Below are positions 1 to 8,877 of a stretch of DNA of 32,973 bases, piece after piece. How positions within the stretch are numbered: the stretch's first letter is position 1; every line of letters starts with the position of its first letter. The translations under genes were made by a program, and so were the position numbers. The notes beneath the pieces are model-generated. The model was not told where the DNA came from, made no database searches, and saw only the letters and a program-made list of their open reading frames with translations. Where the stretch lies: positions 1 through 32,973 of the IMG/VR virus record IMGVR_UViG_3300046006_003189; one strand, written 5' to 3'. The stretch comes from a virus.

Positions 1-135
1 GGAACAAACGGTTCAAGTGGCACGTCCGGCACAAACGGTTCAAGTGGCACGTCCGGCACAAACGGTTCAAGTGGCACGTCCGGCACAAACGGTTCAAGTG
101 GCACGTCCGGCACAAACGGTTCAAGTGGCACGTCC
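1..135 (+). repeat. Five tandem near-identical 27-bp units
   Basis: Five 27-bp units encode G-T-N-G-S-S-G-T-S. Units 2 to 5 are identical and unit 1 differs only in the third base of its first codon. The array continues more degenerately to about 261 and presumably extends left of the window. Near identity at the nucleotide level, not only in protein, suggests recent unit duplication or homogenisation by recombination. Confidence 0.9.
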
Positions 136-2550
136 GGCACCAACGGAACGAGCGGCACCAATGGTTCAAGTGGAACGTCGGGTACGAATGGAACAAGTGG
201 AACCTCTGGCACAAACGGTTCAAGTGGAACATCTGGCACAAACGGTTCAAGTGGAACATCTGGTGCAGGATTTACAACAATCAATAGCCCAAGCATAGGA
301 CGAGTAATATTGTCTGACGGCTCGGTTAATGCTGCCACCGCATCAGCAAATTTGATTTATTCAGATAATGTATTTACAATCACGGGAAGTATTTTGGCTA
401 ATGGTGGTGTCACAGCATCTTTGTTTGGTACGAGCAGTTATGCTATTCAAGCATTAAGTTCTTCATATGCTACAACAGCATCACTTGCATTTGATACAAA
501 TATAAGAATAACAGACACGCTATTTGTTGATCCAGTAAATGGTAATGACTCAACGGCCAAATCGGGAAGTTTACAGTATACATACAGATCTATTGCTGCC
601 GCTGAAAGTGCTGGTGCAGTGAGTCAATCTATATATCTTTTAAATGGTGTAGCAACAGCCTCGGGATTGATTAAGTCGTTGAACTATTATCTATCAGAAG
701 GATCAACATTAAAACTAAATCCTTCTAGTGCAGTTCCATTGTTTTATCTTACTGGCTCAAGTGCCAGTACACTAATTCAAATAAAAGTATCTGGTCCCGG
801 TACGATTGACGCAACAATTAACTACGCTCCGGCAAGTTCAAGAGCAACTTTGATAGGAATGTATTCCAACGGAGTCAACGGATCAACTATTTCTGGCGGA
901 TCTTATATCAATATTGATGTATATAAGATTATTGCCGGTATGGACAGTACTAATTACAACAGTAGTGCATGTGCAATAGATATTGAAGGATCAAACTATA
1001 GCATAGGAGCAACAATCAATGCCCATACTTTTGTTTTGAATAAAGGCTTGACTGGAGTTTCATACCTAGGTGCTCCGCTCGTGAAAGGAATTGGTTTTGC
1101 AAATTATTGCAATGTCAATATAGAACAGGCGTTTTTCAGTTCAAATGGTATAGTTAAAAGTACTGTGTCAAGTGGTGGAAGAACGGTAATAAACATAAGC
1201 CAACTTGTAGATTCTGACATGTTTACTATGATTGTTGCTGATCCTGCTGGTGCCAATATATCGTTGTCCATAGAAAATGCAATAAATTCAAGCGTTGTTA
1301 CACCAATTATTGCAAAAAATGGTGGTGGAAATATATACTTAAAACTTCCTAGAGATTATAGCATCGTTCAGACAAATAACAATCAACCATATGGAATGTG
1401 GCTTGATATAAATGGAACAGTTGCGCTGGAAGGTATGTTTAACTTCGATACAGTTTCTCAATACGATTCAAGTCCCGTGTTAATAACGGGAAGCAATGCG
1501 TCCAATGTCATTTTTAGAAATTCGTACATTGGGAGGCTTATTTCAACTGGATCAAGTCCTGTAATATATTTCGGTTCAGGAACAAGCAACAAAACTCTTA
1601 CACTTCAAGATTGCCATATCTATTCCACAGGAAGTACATATTCAATCGACGCGGCCCAATCACAAAATGTAACATTGATGGGCGGCAGAACAACCAGCAC
1701 ATATCAATTTGGTCCAAATATAAACGTTGTTGATGCAGCATATACACATGGATCATCTTCATATGCACTAACTGCAAGTTATGCTTTGAATGGTGGTGGT
1801 GGTAGCGGTACCAATGGCACAAGCGGAACGTCGGGTACCAATGGCACAAGCGGAACGAATGGCACAAGCGGAACGAATGGCACCAACGGTTCGAGTGGAA
1901 CGTCTGGTACGAATGGGTCGTCGGGAACGTCTGGCACAAATGGAACAAGCGGTACCAACGGTTCGAGTGGAACGTCCGGTACCAATGGCACGAGCGGCAC
2001 CAATGGGTCGTCGGGAACGTCTGGCACAAACGGAACAAGCGGTACCAACGGTTCGAGTGGAACTTCTGGTTCAAGTGGCACAAACGGTTCATCCGGAACT
2101 TCCGGGACAAACGGTTCGAGTGGAACGTCTGGTACCAATGGCACGAGCGGCACCAATGGGTCGTCGGGAACGTCCGGCACAAACGGAACAAGTGGAACGA
2201 ATGGCACAAGCGGCACGAACGGCTCATCGGGAACTTCTGGTTCAAGTGGCACAAACGGTTCATCCGGAACTTCCGGGACAAACGGGTCAAGTGGAACATC
2301 CGGGACAATTCCTGCCGGAACAGTTTCAAGCAGTGCTCAATTAAGTAATGGTGGTGGCACAGCGTTCGACAGTTCAAACGATGTCACATTTGGAAGCGTA
2401 ACTGCTTCTCTTGGTCTTCTTGGTACATCTTCATATTCTATTACTGCTTCATATGCTTTGAATGGTGGTGGAGGCGGTGGAGGAACTACTGGTATAACAT
2501 CTCAACAAGTTTTAGCACTATTTATAGCATATCCAAACAGAATGATTTGA
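1..2550 (+). CDS. Tail fibre with collagen-like arrays and a beta-helix-like domain (5' partial)
   Basis: The frame is open from base 1, so the start lies off the left edge; the TTG at 310 is only an internal codon. Visible order: about 87 codons of collagen-like Gly-X-Y triplets (GTN GSS GTS type), a linker with SSYA/ASYA motifs, a roughly 400-residue Ser/Thr/Asn-rich domain containing DPVNGNDS and repeated short beta-strand-like segments, as in right-handed beta-helix fibre domains, a second collagen-like array of about 167 codons, then a short C-terminal part with SSYSITASYALN and poly-Gly. The stop is TGA. Collagen-like triplets form trimeric stalks in phage fibres, so this is most likely a trimeric receptor-binding fibre at the tail tip. 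It heads a + strand run of fibre genes. The exact fibre type and receptor cannot be told. Confidence 0.85.
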   Translation, partial: GTNGSSGTSGTNGSSGTSGTNGSSGTSGTNGSSGTSGTNGSSGTSGTNGTSGTNGSSGTSGTNGTSGTSGTNGSSGTSGTNGSSGTSGAGFTTINSPSIGRVILSDGSVNAATASANLIYSDNVFTITGSILANGGVTASLFGTSSYAIQALSSSYATTASLAFDTNIRITDTLFVDPVNGNDSTAKSGSLQYTYRSIAAAESAGAVSQSIYLLNGVATASGLIKSLNYYLSEGSTLKLNPSSAVPLFYLTGSSASTLIQIKVSGPGTIDATINYAPASSRATLIGMYSNGVNGSTISGGSYINIDVYKIIAGMDSTNYNSSACAIDIEGSNYSIGATINAHTFVLNKGLTGVSYLGAPLVKGIGFANYCNVNIEQAFFSSNGIVKSTVSSGGRTVINISQLVDSDMFTMIVADPAGANISLSIENAINSSVVTPIIAKNGGGNIYLKLPRDYSIVQTNNNQPYGMWLDINGTVALEGMFNFDTVSQYDSSPVLITGSNASNVIFRNSYIGRLISTGSSPVIYFGSGTSNKTLTLQDCHIYSTGSTYSIDAAQSQNVTLMGGRTTSTYQFGPNINVVDAAYTHGSSSYALTASYALNGGGGSGTNGTSGTSGTNGTSGTNGTSGTNGTNGSSGTSGTNGSSGTSGTNGTSGTNGSSGTSGTNGTSGTNGSSGTSGTNGTSGTNGSSGTSGSSGTNGSSGTSGTNGSSGTSGTNGTSGTNGSSGTSGTNGTSGTNGTSGTNGSSGTSGSSGTNGSSGTSGTNGSSGTSGTIPAGTVSSSAQLSNGGGTAFDSSNDVTFGSVTASLGLLGTSSYSITASYALNGGGGGGGTTGITSQQVLALFIAYPNRMI
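1807..2307 (+). repeat. Second collagen-like coding repeat array
   Basis: About 167 codons of Gly-X-Y triplets (GTN, GTS, GSS) with more synonymous variation than the left array. It shares short identical stretches with the left array, for example aacggttcaagtgg-type segments. It lies in the same frame of the same fibre gene, so the two arrays bracket the beta-helix-like domain. The regular codon pattern leaves long spurious open frames on both strands here. Confidence 0.9.
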
Positions 2551-2586
2551 TATATATATAAACAACGACACAACTTATAAAATATT

Positions 2587-3036
2587 ATGGCACAAAATAC
2601 ATCACCAATATTCGGACTGACGCCAAGAATAGGCACAGGAAATATAACACAAACTGCCACTTCCCCAAGAAGTGATGGCGTTGGTACAGTTGGAACAAAT
2701 TTATTTCTTAGTTTCACTGCTGGTCCTTCTGGCAGCTTTGTTCAAAAAGTAAGATTCTTTTCTGTTGCCACTGCACCAACAACAGGCATTGCAACAGTGT
2801 TGAGAACATTTTATAGCACAGTTGGAACTGGCACTCTAGTTGCCGCAGATGCCGCACTTCTTGGAGAAATTTCCGTGGGTGCGCTCGCAGCTGCCAATGC
2901 TACAAACGCCACAAACTTTTATGAACTTCCGCTAAATTTTGCAATGCCAGCAAACACATACATTCTTGTGTCTCAACATGCTGCGCAAACAGCCAATCAA
3001 AATTGGAAAGCATTTGTGATAGCCAGCGATTACTAA
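2587..3036 (+). CDS. Hypothetical virion-type protein
   Basis: 149 residues, Ala/Thr/Gly-rich, with no signal peptide or membrane segment. The composition, with alternating small and beta-forming residues (GTVGTNLFLSF, AMPANTYILVSQ), resembles small beta-sandwich structural proteins encoded beside phage fibre genes. I recognise no named family. It sits 36 bases after the fibre stop. The leader is AT-rich (tatatatataaa, then ttataaaatatt) with no Shine-Dalgarno sequence. A role as a head or tail decoration or fibre accessory protein is inferred only from position and composition. Confidence 0.75.
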   Translation: MAQNTSPIFGLTPRIGTGNITQTATSPRSDGVGTVGTNLFLSFTAGPSGSFVQKVRFFSVATAPTTGIATVLRTFYSTVGTGTLVAADAALLGEISVGALAAANATNATNFYELPLNFAMPANTYILVSQHAAQTANQNWKAFVIASDY

Positions 3037-3054
3037 AAAAATATATAAATAGTT

Positions 3055-4017
3055 ATGAATTTTCCTGCTACACAACTAGATGTATTTGGCATTCCCTCAA
3101 ATTTCAAAGGGGATGTTCAGATATTTCATGCCAACAATCAATCCACCATAAATCATCAACCGTGGATAAAACCGCGTGGTACAACCATGTCATATATGAT
3201 TGCTATTTCCGGTGGTGGCGGAGGTGGCGGCGGGCATACCAAAGCATCTGGTACGAACGGAGGTGGAGGAGGCGGTGGTGCATGTTCTGGGATAGCAAGA
3301 TTGATGGTTCCGAGTTTTTTATTACCAGATACATTATATGTACAAGTTGGGCAAGGTGGGTTGGGCGGTGCCGCCGGTGCCGCCGGTTCTGCGGGCACCA
3401 ATTCTTATATATTGTTTTCTCCTCTTGCGTTTCTTGCTCAAAATAGTTTACTGTCTTCCAACACCAATGCGCCCGGTGGCGGTGGTGCTGGTACACTAAC
3501 GCTGGTTGGTACTGTTGGCAGTATTCCAACGATTGCAGGAACTTCAGTTGAAGGTTCAATTGGAATTTTTGCGTCTACGGTTGGATTGATTGGAGTTACT
3601 GGAGGCGCGGTTGCCGGTGGAAACGGAACTTCGGTTACTGCTTGGGCCGCTCTGCCCATGAGTCCCGGTGCAGGTGGTGGTGGTGGACCGAATGATTCTG
3701 GTACTAGTAACGGTGGAAATATCACCGCGACATCTGCAATAAATTTTACAAATTTGAATTTCCCGATTACGGCTGGAGCACTTGCACTTGGTGGTACTGC
3801 CGGATCAACGTCGGCAAATATAGGAAGTGCCGGTGTTTCTTTGTTGAATCCATTTTATCAAACTGGAGGTGCCGGTGGAGGAACTGGTACAACATCCACA
3901 GGAGGTGACGGTGGTAGAGGAGGTATAGGATGTGGAGGCGGTGGTGGTGGAGCAGGACTCGTTGGAGGACGTGGCGGAAATGGTGGCAATGGACTTGTTG
4001 CTATATTCTCATGGTAA
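3055..4017 (+). CDS. Glycine-rich adhesin-like tail protein, copy 1
   Basis: 320 residues. A short N-terminal domain (about 1-50) leads into poly-Gly runs (MIAISGGGGGGGG near residue 50) and several more Gly blocks up to the C-terminal GGRGGNGGNGLVAIFSW. This pattern matches the glycine-rich domain of phage tail proteins. In T-even gp38-type adhesins, poly-Gly runs form a polyglycine-II sandwich at the fibre tip; a similar host-binding role here is inferred. It is similar in layout and in N- and C-terminal motifs to the next gene. The start follows a TATAAATA box by only three bases. Confidence 0.8.
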   Translation: MNFPATQLDVFGIPSNFKGDVQIFHANNQSTINHQPWIKPRGTTMSYMIAISGGGGGGGGHTKASGTNGGGGGGGACSGIARLMVPSFLLPDTLYVQVGQGGLGGAAGAAGSAGTNSYILFSPLAFLAQNSLLSSNTNAPGGGGAGTLTLVGTVGSIPTIAGTSVEGSIGIFASTVGLIGVTGGAVAGGNGTSVTAWAALPMSPGAGGGGGPNDSGTSNGGNITATSAINFTNLNFPITAGALALGGTAGSTSANIGSAGVSLLNPFYQTGGAGGGTGTTSTGGDGGRGGIGCGGGGGGAGLVGGRGGNGGNGLVAIFSW

Positions 4018-4020
4018 AAT

Positions 4021-4980
4021 ATGATACATTATCCATCAACTCCCAGTGATCTCAATGATCTACCGTATCCAAGTAATTGCGATGTTCAATTATTTGTTGG
4101 TGGAATAGGAACTGGTGGCAGTAATGACAATTGGAAAATTTGGAACAAGCCAAAATATTCTAGTATGGTCAGCATACTTGCTATAGGTGGTGGCAGTGGT
4201 GGCGGTGGTGGATTTCAGCGGACAGCTGGCGGAGACGGAGGCGGCGGAGGCAGCGGTGGCAGCGGTGGCTTGGCCAGATTGACAATACCATCATTTTTTC
4301 TGCCAGATATTTTGTATATATTGGCCGGTGATGGAGGTCAAGGCGGTGCCGCGAGCACCGCTGGTATAGCTGGTGGTATATCATATGTTTCATTTTCTTC
4401 AATATTGGAAACTCAAAATGTATTGATTCGATCAAATGCTGTCGCTGCCGGTGGTGGCGGCGGTGCTGCTGCAACAGGAACGGCAGCGTTTGGTGTAGCT
4501 GGTACCATATCCACTATTACCGTTGGCGCTGCTTTTGGCATTTTCTCTGGAAGTGCAGGTCAAAATGGTCAACTTGGAACAAATGGCACCGGCAATACTA
4601 CCGGTAACTCATTGAGTGTTTGGGGATCTGTGCCAATATCCGGCGGTGCGGGCGGCGCATCTTCGACCGGAGGTACGGCAGCGGGCGGAGCATTAACCGC
4701 AGCCGGTATAGCAACGAGTTTTACATATTTGAACTGGCCAACAACAGCAGGTGCGGTTGCTGCGGGTGGAGCGGCCACAGGCGGTCGCGGAAGTGCCGGT
4801 GTGAATGTATGGAAGCCGTTTCGCAGTTCTGGTGGGGCTGGGGGCGGTACAAACGACACTACAGGCGGAGATGGTAATAGTGGAGGCATAGGTTCTGGCG
4901 GTGGTGGCGGCGGCGCTGGTGTAACTGCTGGCAGAGGAGGCAACGGTGGGCCGGGAATGGTAATGATCATGTCATGGTAA
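4021..4980 (+). CDS. Glycine-rich adhesin-like tail protein, copy 2
   Basis: 319 residues, a paralogue of the preceding gene. It shares an N-terminal plan (P-S-N-x-x-D-V-Q followed by N-K-P and an I-A-I/G-G-G-G start to the Gly region), LARLTIPSFFLPDILY near residue 90, and a matching C-terminus (GGRGGNGGPGMVMIMSW). Its ATG lies three bases after the previous stop, so translational coupling is likely. The four-protein adhesin set of this window suggests a composite or alternative tip. Function is inferred from composition. Confidence 0.8.
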   Translation: MIHYPSTPSDLNDLPYPSNCDVQLFVGGIGTGGSNDNWKIWNKPKYSSMVSILAIGGGSGGGGGFQRTAGGDGGGGGSGGSGGLARLTIPSFFLPDILYILAGDGGQGGAASTAGIAGGISYVSFSSILETQNVLIRSNAVAAGGGGGAAATGTAAFGVAGTISTITVGAAFGIFSGSAGQNGQLGTNGTGNTTGNSLSVWGSVPISGGAGGASSTGGTAAGGALTAAGIATSFTYLNWPTTAGAVAAGGAATGGRGSAGVNVWKPFRSSGGAGGGTNDTTGGDGNSGGIGSGGGGGGAGVTAGRGGNGGPGMVMIMSW

Positions 4981-5007
4981 TGCATTCATCTAAAATATAA
5001 AAAGAAT

Positions 5008-5250
5008 ATGAAAATACAAATACAATCTTTAACATACAGAGCGGGAATTGGAAATTATCTTGAAGTAATTTCTGTTTATGGAAATCCGGCGATAAATATA
5101 AAATGGCAAATTTTGACAGATATTGGACACGTTCTTGAATCGGGGGACATTCAAATGTCATTAGATCAATGGGAAAATTGGCCAAGCGGACCAGACAATA
5201 ATTATATAGAAAATATTGCTGCTGGATATTTGGGCGTGGCTCTATTATAA
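5008..5250 (+). CDS. Small hypothetical protein
   Basis: 80 residues beginning MKIQIQSLTYRAGIGNY, a compact alpha/beta-looking sequence with a Trp pair (DQWENWPSG near residue 50) and no membrane segment. I do not recognise the family. It is on the same strand and in the same run as the fibre genes, with a 27-base AT-rich leader lacking a clear Shine-Dalgarno sequence. It may be a small tail accessory protein, which is a guess from location. Confidence 0.65.
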   Translation: MKIQIQSLTYRAGIGNYLEVISVYGNPAINIKWQILTDIGHVLESGDIQMSLDQWENWPSGPDNNYIENIAAGYLGVALL

Positions 5251-5306
5251 TAAACAATATGCGCGTTCTTTGTCGATAGTTATAATAATTATATACATAT
5301 AAATTT

Positions 5307-7283
5307 ATGTCAAATACACTTCCAACAAAAATGTCGCAGTTCGAAAATACAAATTCTCTAGGTTTGGGGAGTTTTCTCGTTGGGTTGGGATTAAATGGAA
5401 GCGGACAGACAATCAATGTAAAAATATCCGAGACTTCTGCTTCATATCATCTAGGAAAAAATAGATGGATTTTTCCGGCAGTAACAAGTTCATCTGATCC
5501 TCGTGGGGACAATGGAGCAGAATCGTTTGACTCGGTTGGAAATTATTGGATAAAATCCGGAAGCACGTGGATTGTAAATTCAACAACATCAACCAGTGCT
5601 AGTTACTCGGAAACTGCATCGGTGTCGAGCTATTCAATTTCTTCGAGTTATGCATCTTCCACAAAAAGTGCGAGCTATTCAACGACGGCGGCGAGTGCAA
5701 GCTACGCAATATCAGCCAGTTACACATCGACTACAACAAGTGCAAGTTATTCTATATCATCAAGTTTTGCATTAACTACATCTAACGCAACAAGTGCAAG
5801 TTATTCTAGCACATCGAGTTATTCGTTAACTACAACAAGTGCAAGTTATTCTGATGCATCAAAATCTTCTAGCTTTTCTGCAACTTCTACTTCCGCCAGT
5901 TATTCGATATCGGCAAGTTTTTCTACTACGAGCATATCATCTAGCAACAGTGTAACTTCGAGTTTTTCATTGACGGTTACGTCGGCAAGTTTTTCTGGGC
6001 AAGCAAACACTTCAAGCTATGCACTAACATCTATAGCAAAAACTGGTTCTTTATATTCCAGATTAGTAAAGAACACCGCGTCAAGTTTAACCAATCCAGT
6101 TACTCAAACATCTTGGGTAAAAGCAGACACTTTTAATGTAAGAGATTATGGTGCAATCGGAAATGGAACAACCGACGATACTTCTGCAATATTAGCGGCT
6201 GTCAGCGCGTCCGTAATGTCCGGCGGAGGAACAGTATATTTTCCAGACGGAATATATTCTATTTCATCATCCGTCATTGTTCCTAGCAATCCACAATGCG
6301 ACATCGCATTGGTTGGAAATGGCTCAAACGTCTCAATAATAAAACAAAATGGTTCGGCCAACGGAATATATTTCAACATGGATAACGGCGGAACCGGCGA
6401 CCAAATTTATCAAGTGTTAATAGATAAAATTGGATTGTGGGCAAATACTACAACACAAACTGCCATCACAGTAACATATGGAACAACGAGTGTGTCAGCA
6501 CATCAAAATACATCCGTTATTATCAATGATGTTCATATTCTTTCGGACGGTTCAAATTATTGGTCAAATGGAATTGTATTAGAATCGGCATGGAATTTCC
6601 AAATTAATAAGGCAATGGTGGTAGGAAACGCCGCAGCTTATACAGGCAGCGCATTAGAAATTAAAAGAATGTGCGTCAATGGCACTATTCATCAATCTCA
6701 ATTTAATTTCTGGGACACGGGCATTTATGTAAATACCGCAGATTATTCTTCTGCTGGGCAGAATACCGAAGGATTATTAATGAACCAATTATTCATGGTT
6801 CCAGTAAGACGAGGAATTTATGCAGCCGGTAATGGAGGATTTACTGCAATTGCTGGATTGGATTGGGCAAATCGCCCGGTCGCAGGAAGAATTGCACTAT
6901 TAACTTTAACCAATAGCCACATCGACTCAAGAAATTCCGGAACTCCAATATCTTTAAACAATGTTGAAGGACATTATATCACAAATAATTTCTTAATTTG
7001 TGATGGGTCCGGAAGCTTGATTAGTTATAATAACGCATATGAAGGAAATCTGATTGGTAATACTTTATACAATGCTGGGTCCGGCCCCTCTGTTTATGTT
7101 GGTGGGTTCACTGGGTCGGCCAACGTCATGACTGCCAATATTTTGCGCGGCGGTTCCACCCATTTTTATTTGGAATCCAGTTCTATGTATAATAAGGTTT
7201 ATGGTAACACAGGAGCAAACTTTTTGACTCCAACGGTCGTAGATTTAGGCACGAGCAATTTGGTCGGAAGTTCTGGAACTTAA
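5307..7283 (+). CDS. Tailspike with Ser-rich stalk and pectate-lyase-type beta-helix
   Basis: 658 residues. Residues about 1-90 look like a virion-attachment domain; the segment YWIKSGSTWIVNS resembles a common phage fibre motif. Residues about 94-240 are a Ser/Thr/Ala/Tyr repeat (SASYS, SSYS, SSFA units). At about 276-310, VRDYGAIGNGTTDD followed by GGGTVYFPDGIY is the signature start of the pectate-lyase superfamily beta-helix found in tailspikes and polysaccharide depolymerases; the helix continues to the C-terminus. The family often cleaves host surface polysaccharide, but I cannot point to catalytic residues, so binding without cleavage is also possible. It is preceded by TATAAATT directly before the ATG. 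Confidence 0.88.
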   Translation: MSNTLPTKMSQFENTNSLGLGSFLVGLGLNGSGQTINVKISETSASYHLGKNRWIFPAVTSSSDPRGDNGAESFDSVGNYWIKSGSTWIVNSTTSTSASYSETASVSSYSISSSYASSTKSASYSTTAASASYAISASYTSTTTSASYSISSSFALTTSNATSASYSSTSSYSLTTTSASYSDASKSSSFSATSTSASYSISASFSTTSISSSNSVTSSFSLTVTSASFSGQANTSSYALTSIAKTGSLYSRLVKNTASSLTNPVTQTSWVKADTFNVRDYGAIGNGTTDDTSAILAAVSASVMSGGGTVYFPDGIYSISSSVIVPSNPQCDIALVGNGSNVSIIKQNGSANGIYFNMDNGGTGDQIYQVLIDKIGLWANTTTQTAITVTYGTTSVSAHQNTSVIINDVHILSDGSNYWSNGIVLESAWNFQINKAMVVGNAAAYTGSALEIKRMCVNGTIHQSQFNFWDTGIYVNTADYSSAGQNTEGLLMNQLFMVPVRRGIYAAGNGGFTAIAGLDWANRPVAGRIALLTLTNSHIDSRNSGTPISLNNVEGHYITNNFLICDGSGSLISYNNAYEGNLIGNTLYNAGSGPSVYVGGFTGSANVMTANILRGGSTHFYLESSSMYNKVYGNTGANFLTPTVVDLGTSNLVGSSGT

Positions 7284-7329
7284 TCCGAAAAATACAATCT
7301 TTGGGTTATATATATAGACATAGAAATCT

Positions 7330-7659
7330 ATGCCAACAACATATAAAATTTTAGGAAGCGCAGCACCTAGTACAGCCGGTGCAACATTATATACAGTACC
7401 GACTACTGGAAACGCTGTGATATCTACAGTGTCGGTGGCAAATATAACAACTGGTTCTAGAACTTTTAAGTTAATATTGAAACCTACCGCGGCAACAACT
7501 CTTGCTAATAATCATTATCTAGCAAATGATTCAATTGTTCCCGCAAATGACACTATTGTACTCACTCTTGGAATAACAATGTCGGGAAGCAATGTGCTGA
7601 TTGGGTCGGGTAGTACATCAGACATAGCATTTAATGTTTTTGGTTCGGAAATAACATAA
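7330..7659 (+). CDS. Small beta-rich virion-type protein
   Basis: 109 residues starting MPTTYKILGSAAPSTAG, with hydrophobic/polar alternation (TLYTVPTTGNAVISTVSVAN, then RTFKLILKP). Small proteins of this type are common among fibre genes of marine T4-like phages and are usually annotated as hypothetical or structural. The start codon lies inside a short inverted repeat (CATAGA, two bases, TCTATG at 7319-7332) following a run of TA repeats. No Shine-Dalgarno sequence is visible. A beta-sandwich decoration or fibre-joining role is inferred. Confidence 0.75.
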   Translation: MPTTYKILGSAAPSTAGATLYTVPTTGNAVISTVSVANITTGSRTFKLILKPTAATTLANNHYLANDSIVPANDTIVLTLGITMSGSNVLIGSGSTSDIAFNVFGSEIT

Positions 7660-7666
7660 TTTTATT

Positions 7667-8035
7667 ATGTCACACTTTGCAGAAGTAATAAATGGTAGAG
7701 TGGAACGAGTAATTGTTGCCGAACAAGATTTCATAGATAGTGGTGCAGTGGGCGACCCAGCAAATTGGATACAGACCTCGTATAATAGCAGAATAAGAAA
7801 TATGTTTGCTCAACCCGGCTTTGTGTACGACAAAGAAAGAGACGTTTTTTATCCATCGCAACCATATCCATCTTGGTTATTACAACCTTCGTATCAAGAA
7901 TATCTTGATGAAAATAACAATATAGTATTAGGACCAAAAAAACTTAATTGGATAGCCCCAGTAAAATATCCGCCGGATTTTTATAAAAAAGTATATAATT
8001 GGAACGAAGATTTATTGAAATGGGAAGAATCTTAA
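7667..8035 (+). CDS. Conserved T4-like phage tail-region protein (MSHFAEV family)
   Basis: 122 residues. The start MSHFAEVINGRVERVIVAEQ and the segments WIQTSYNSR and PYPSWLL match a family I recognise from fibre regions of T4-like and cyanophage genomes, where it is conserved but of unproven function. It begins seven bases after the previous stop and ends three bases before the next gene, so the group is probably co-translated. It could be a fibre-assembly or chaperone-type protein, but that is inference from neighbourhood. Confidence 0.75.
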   Translation: MSHFAEVINGRVERVIVAEQDFIDSGAVGDPANWIQTSYNSRIRNMFAQPGFVYDKERDVFYPSQPYPSWLLQPSYQEYLDENNNIVLGPKKLNWIAPVKYPPDFYKKVYNWNEDLLKWEES

Positions 8036-8038
8036 AAA

Positions 8039-8875
8039 ATGTCATCTGGTTTATATTCAAACAGATTAATTTCCAGACGCTTGGTCGTTGGGTTGATTAC
8101 ACCAACTTTGGTGATGATAACAGGTTCCATGACATGGACAGCTCCAAGAGCAATATCCGGTTCAACATTTTTAGTGTTAGTGGTTGGCGGAGGCGGAAAT
8201 GCGGGTAACAACAATATTTGGGCGAGTGGCGGTGGGGGAGGCGGTGCAGCACACACCGCATCGGTTCAATTTACTTCAAGCGCGCAATATCCAATAGTCA
8301 TCGGCTCCGGTGGAAGTAGAACTGAAGCATTTTCTATGACTGCATCGGCGGGAGGAGCCGGTGGCGCATATGGAATAAATACCGGAAACGGGAATGCAAG
8401 TTCCGCTACTCCGGTGGGAGTATTGCAAGGCTCGGGTGGCGGCGGCGCGGGAAGTTTTCTGGCAAACGGAACTCGTCCCGGAGGAACCGGTGGAGGATAT
8501 GGATTTACAGGTGGGTCGGGCACAGACTATGGCACAGGCACTACGGGCGGCGGCGGCGGCGGGCGAGGGGCGAGCGGTGGAAGTGAAGGGGGGGCCGGTG
8601 GCGCTGGTCTCGGGTATGCGCTTGGACCATTTTCGGTCACGGTAGGCGGCGGCGGAGGAGGTGGGCAGGCATATTTATCCAACACTGCCGGTGGCGTGGG
8701 GGGAGTTGGAGGTGGGGGAAACGCAACTGGTACTGGTATATATGCGGGCAAACCGCAATCGGGAAATCCGAACACCGGCGGTGGTGGTGGTGGAAAAGGA
8801 TATACCTTCGAATCTGCTGGTAATGGTGGGTCGGGAGTAGTTTATATTTTTTATTATACATATGGAGGATATTAA
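8039..8875 (+). CDS. Glycine-rich domain tail protein, copy 3
   Basis: 278 residues. After a 40-residue N-terminal part, TWTAPRAISGSTFLVLVVGGGG is followed by repeated Gly blocks and short beta-strand segments (YPIVIGSGG), ending GSGVVYIFYYTYGGY. The order W-x-A/S-P, then hydrophobic strand, then poly-Gly, then Y-x-I-x-I-G-x-G is the hallmark of the phage glycine-rich domain family. It differs from copies 1 and 2 but closely resembles the next gene. A tail-tip adhesin role is inferred by analogy with polyglycine adhesins. The start is coupled to the preceding gene (stop TAA, AAA, ATG). Confidence 0.8.
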   Translation: MSSGLYSNRLISRRLVVGLITPTLVMITGSMTWTAPRAISGSTFLVLVVGGGGNAGNNNIWASGGGGGGAAHTASVQFTSSAQYPIVIGSGGSRTEAFSMTASAGGAGGAYGINTGNGNASSATPVGVLQGSGGGGAGSFLANGTRPGGTGGGYGFTGGSGTDYGTGTTGGGGGGRGASGGSEGGAGGAGLGYALGPFSVTVGGGGGGGQAYLSNTAGGVGGVGGGGNATGTGIYAGKPQSGNPNTGGGGGGKGYTFESAGNGGSGVVYIFYYTYGGY

Positions 8876-8877
8876 TC

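Noticed and set aside
1-261. CRISPR-like array
   Set aside because: Units are contiguous with no spacers and lie in frame inside a fibre gene.
17-298. Open frame of 93 codons in the left repeat
   Set aside because: It is in a different frame from the collagen-like gene, and its repetitive sequence is a by-product of the 27-bp unit.
310-312. TTG as the start of the first fibre gene
   Set aside because: The same frame is open to base 1 and already encodes collagen-like repeats, so the gene is 5' partial.
1598-2377. Long antisense frames across the second collagen-like array
   Set aside because: Regular Gly-X-Y codons leave several frames open; the proteins are low complexity and have no start signals.
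4569-4985. Antisense Pro-rich frames opposite the glycine-rich genes
   Set aside because: Gly codons read as Pro on the other strand; similar frames occur opposite all four glycine-rich genes.
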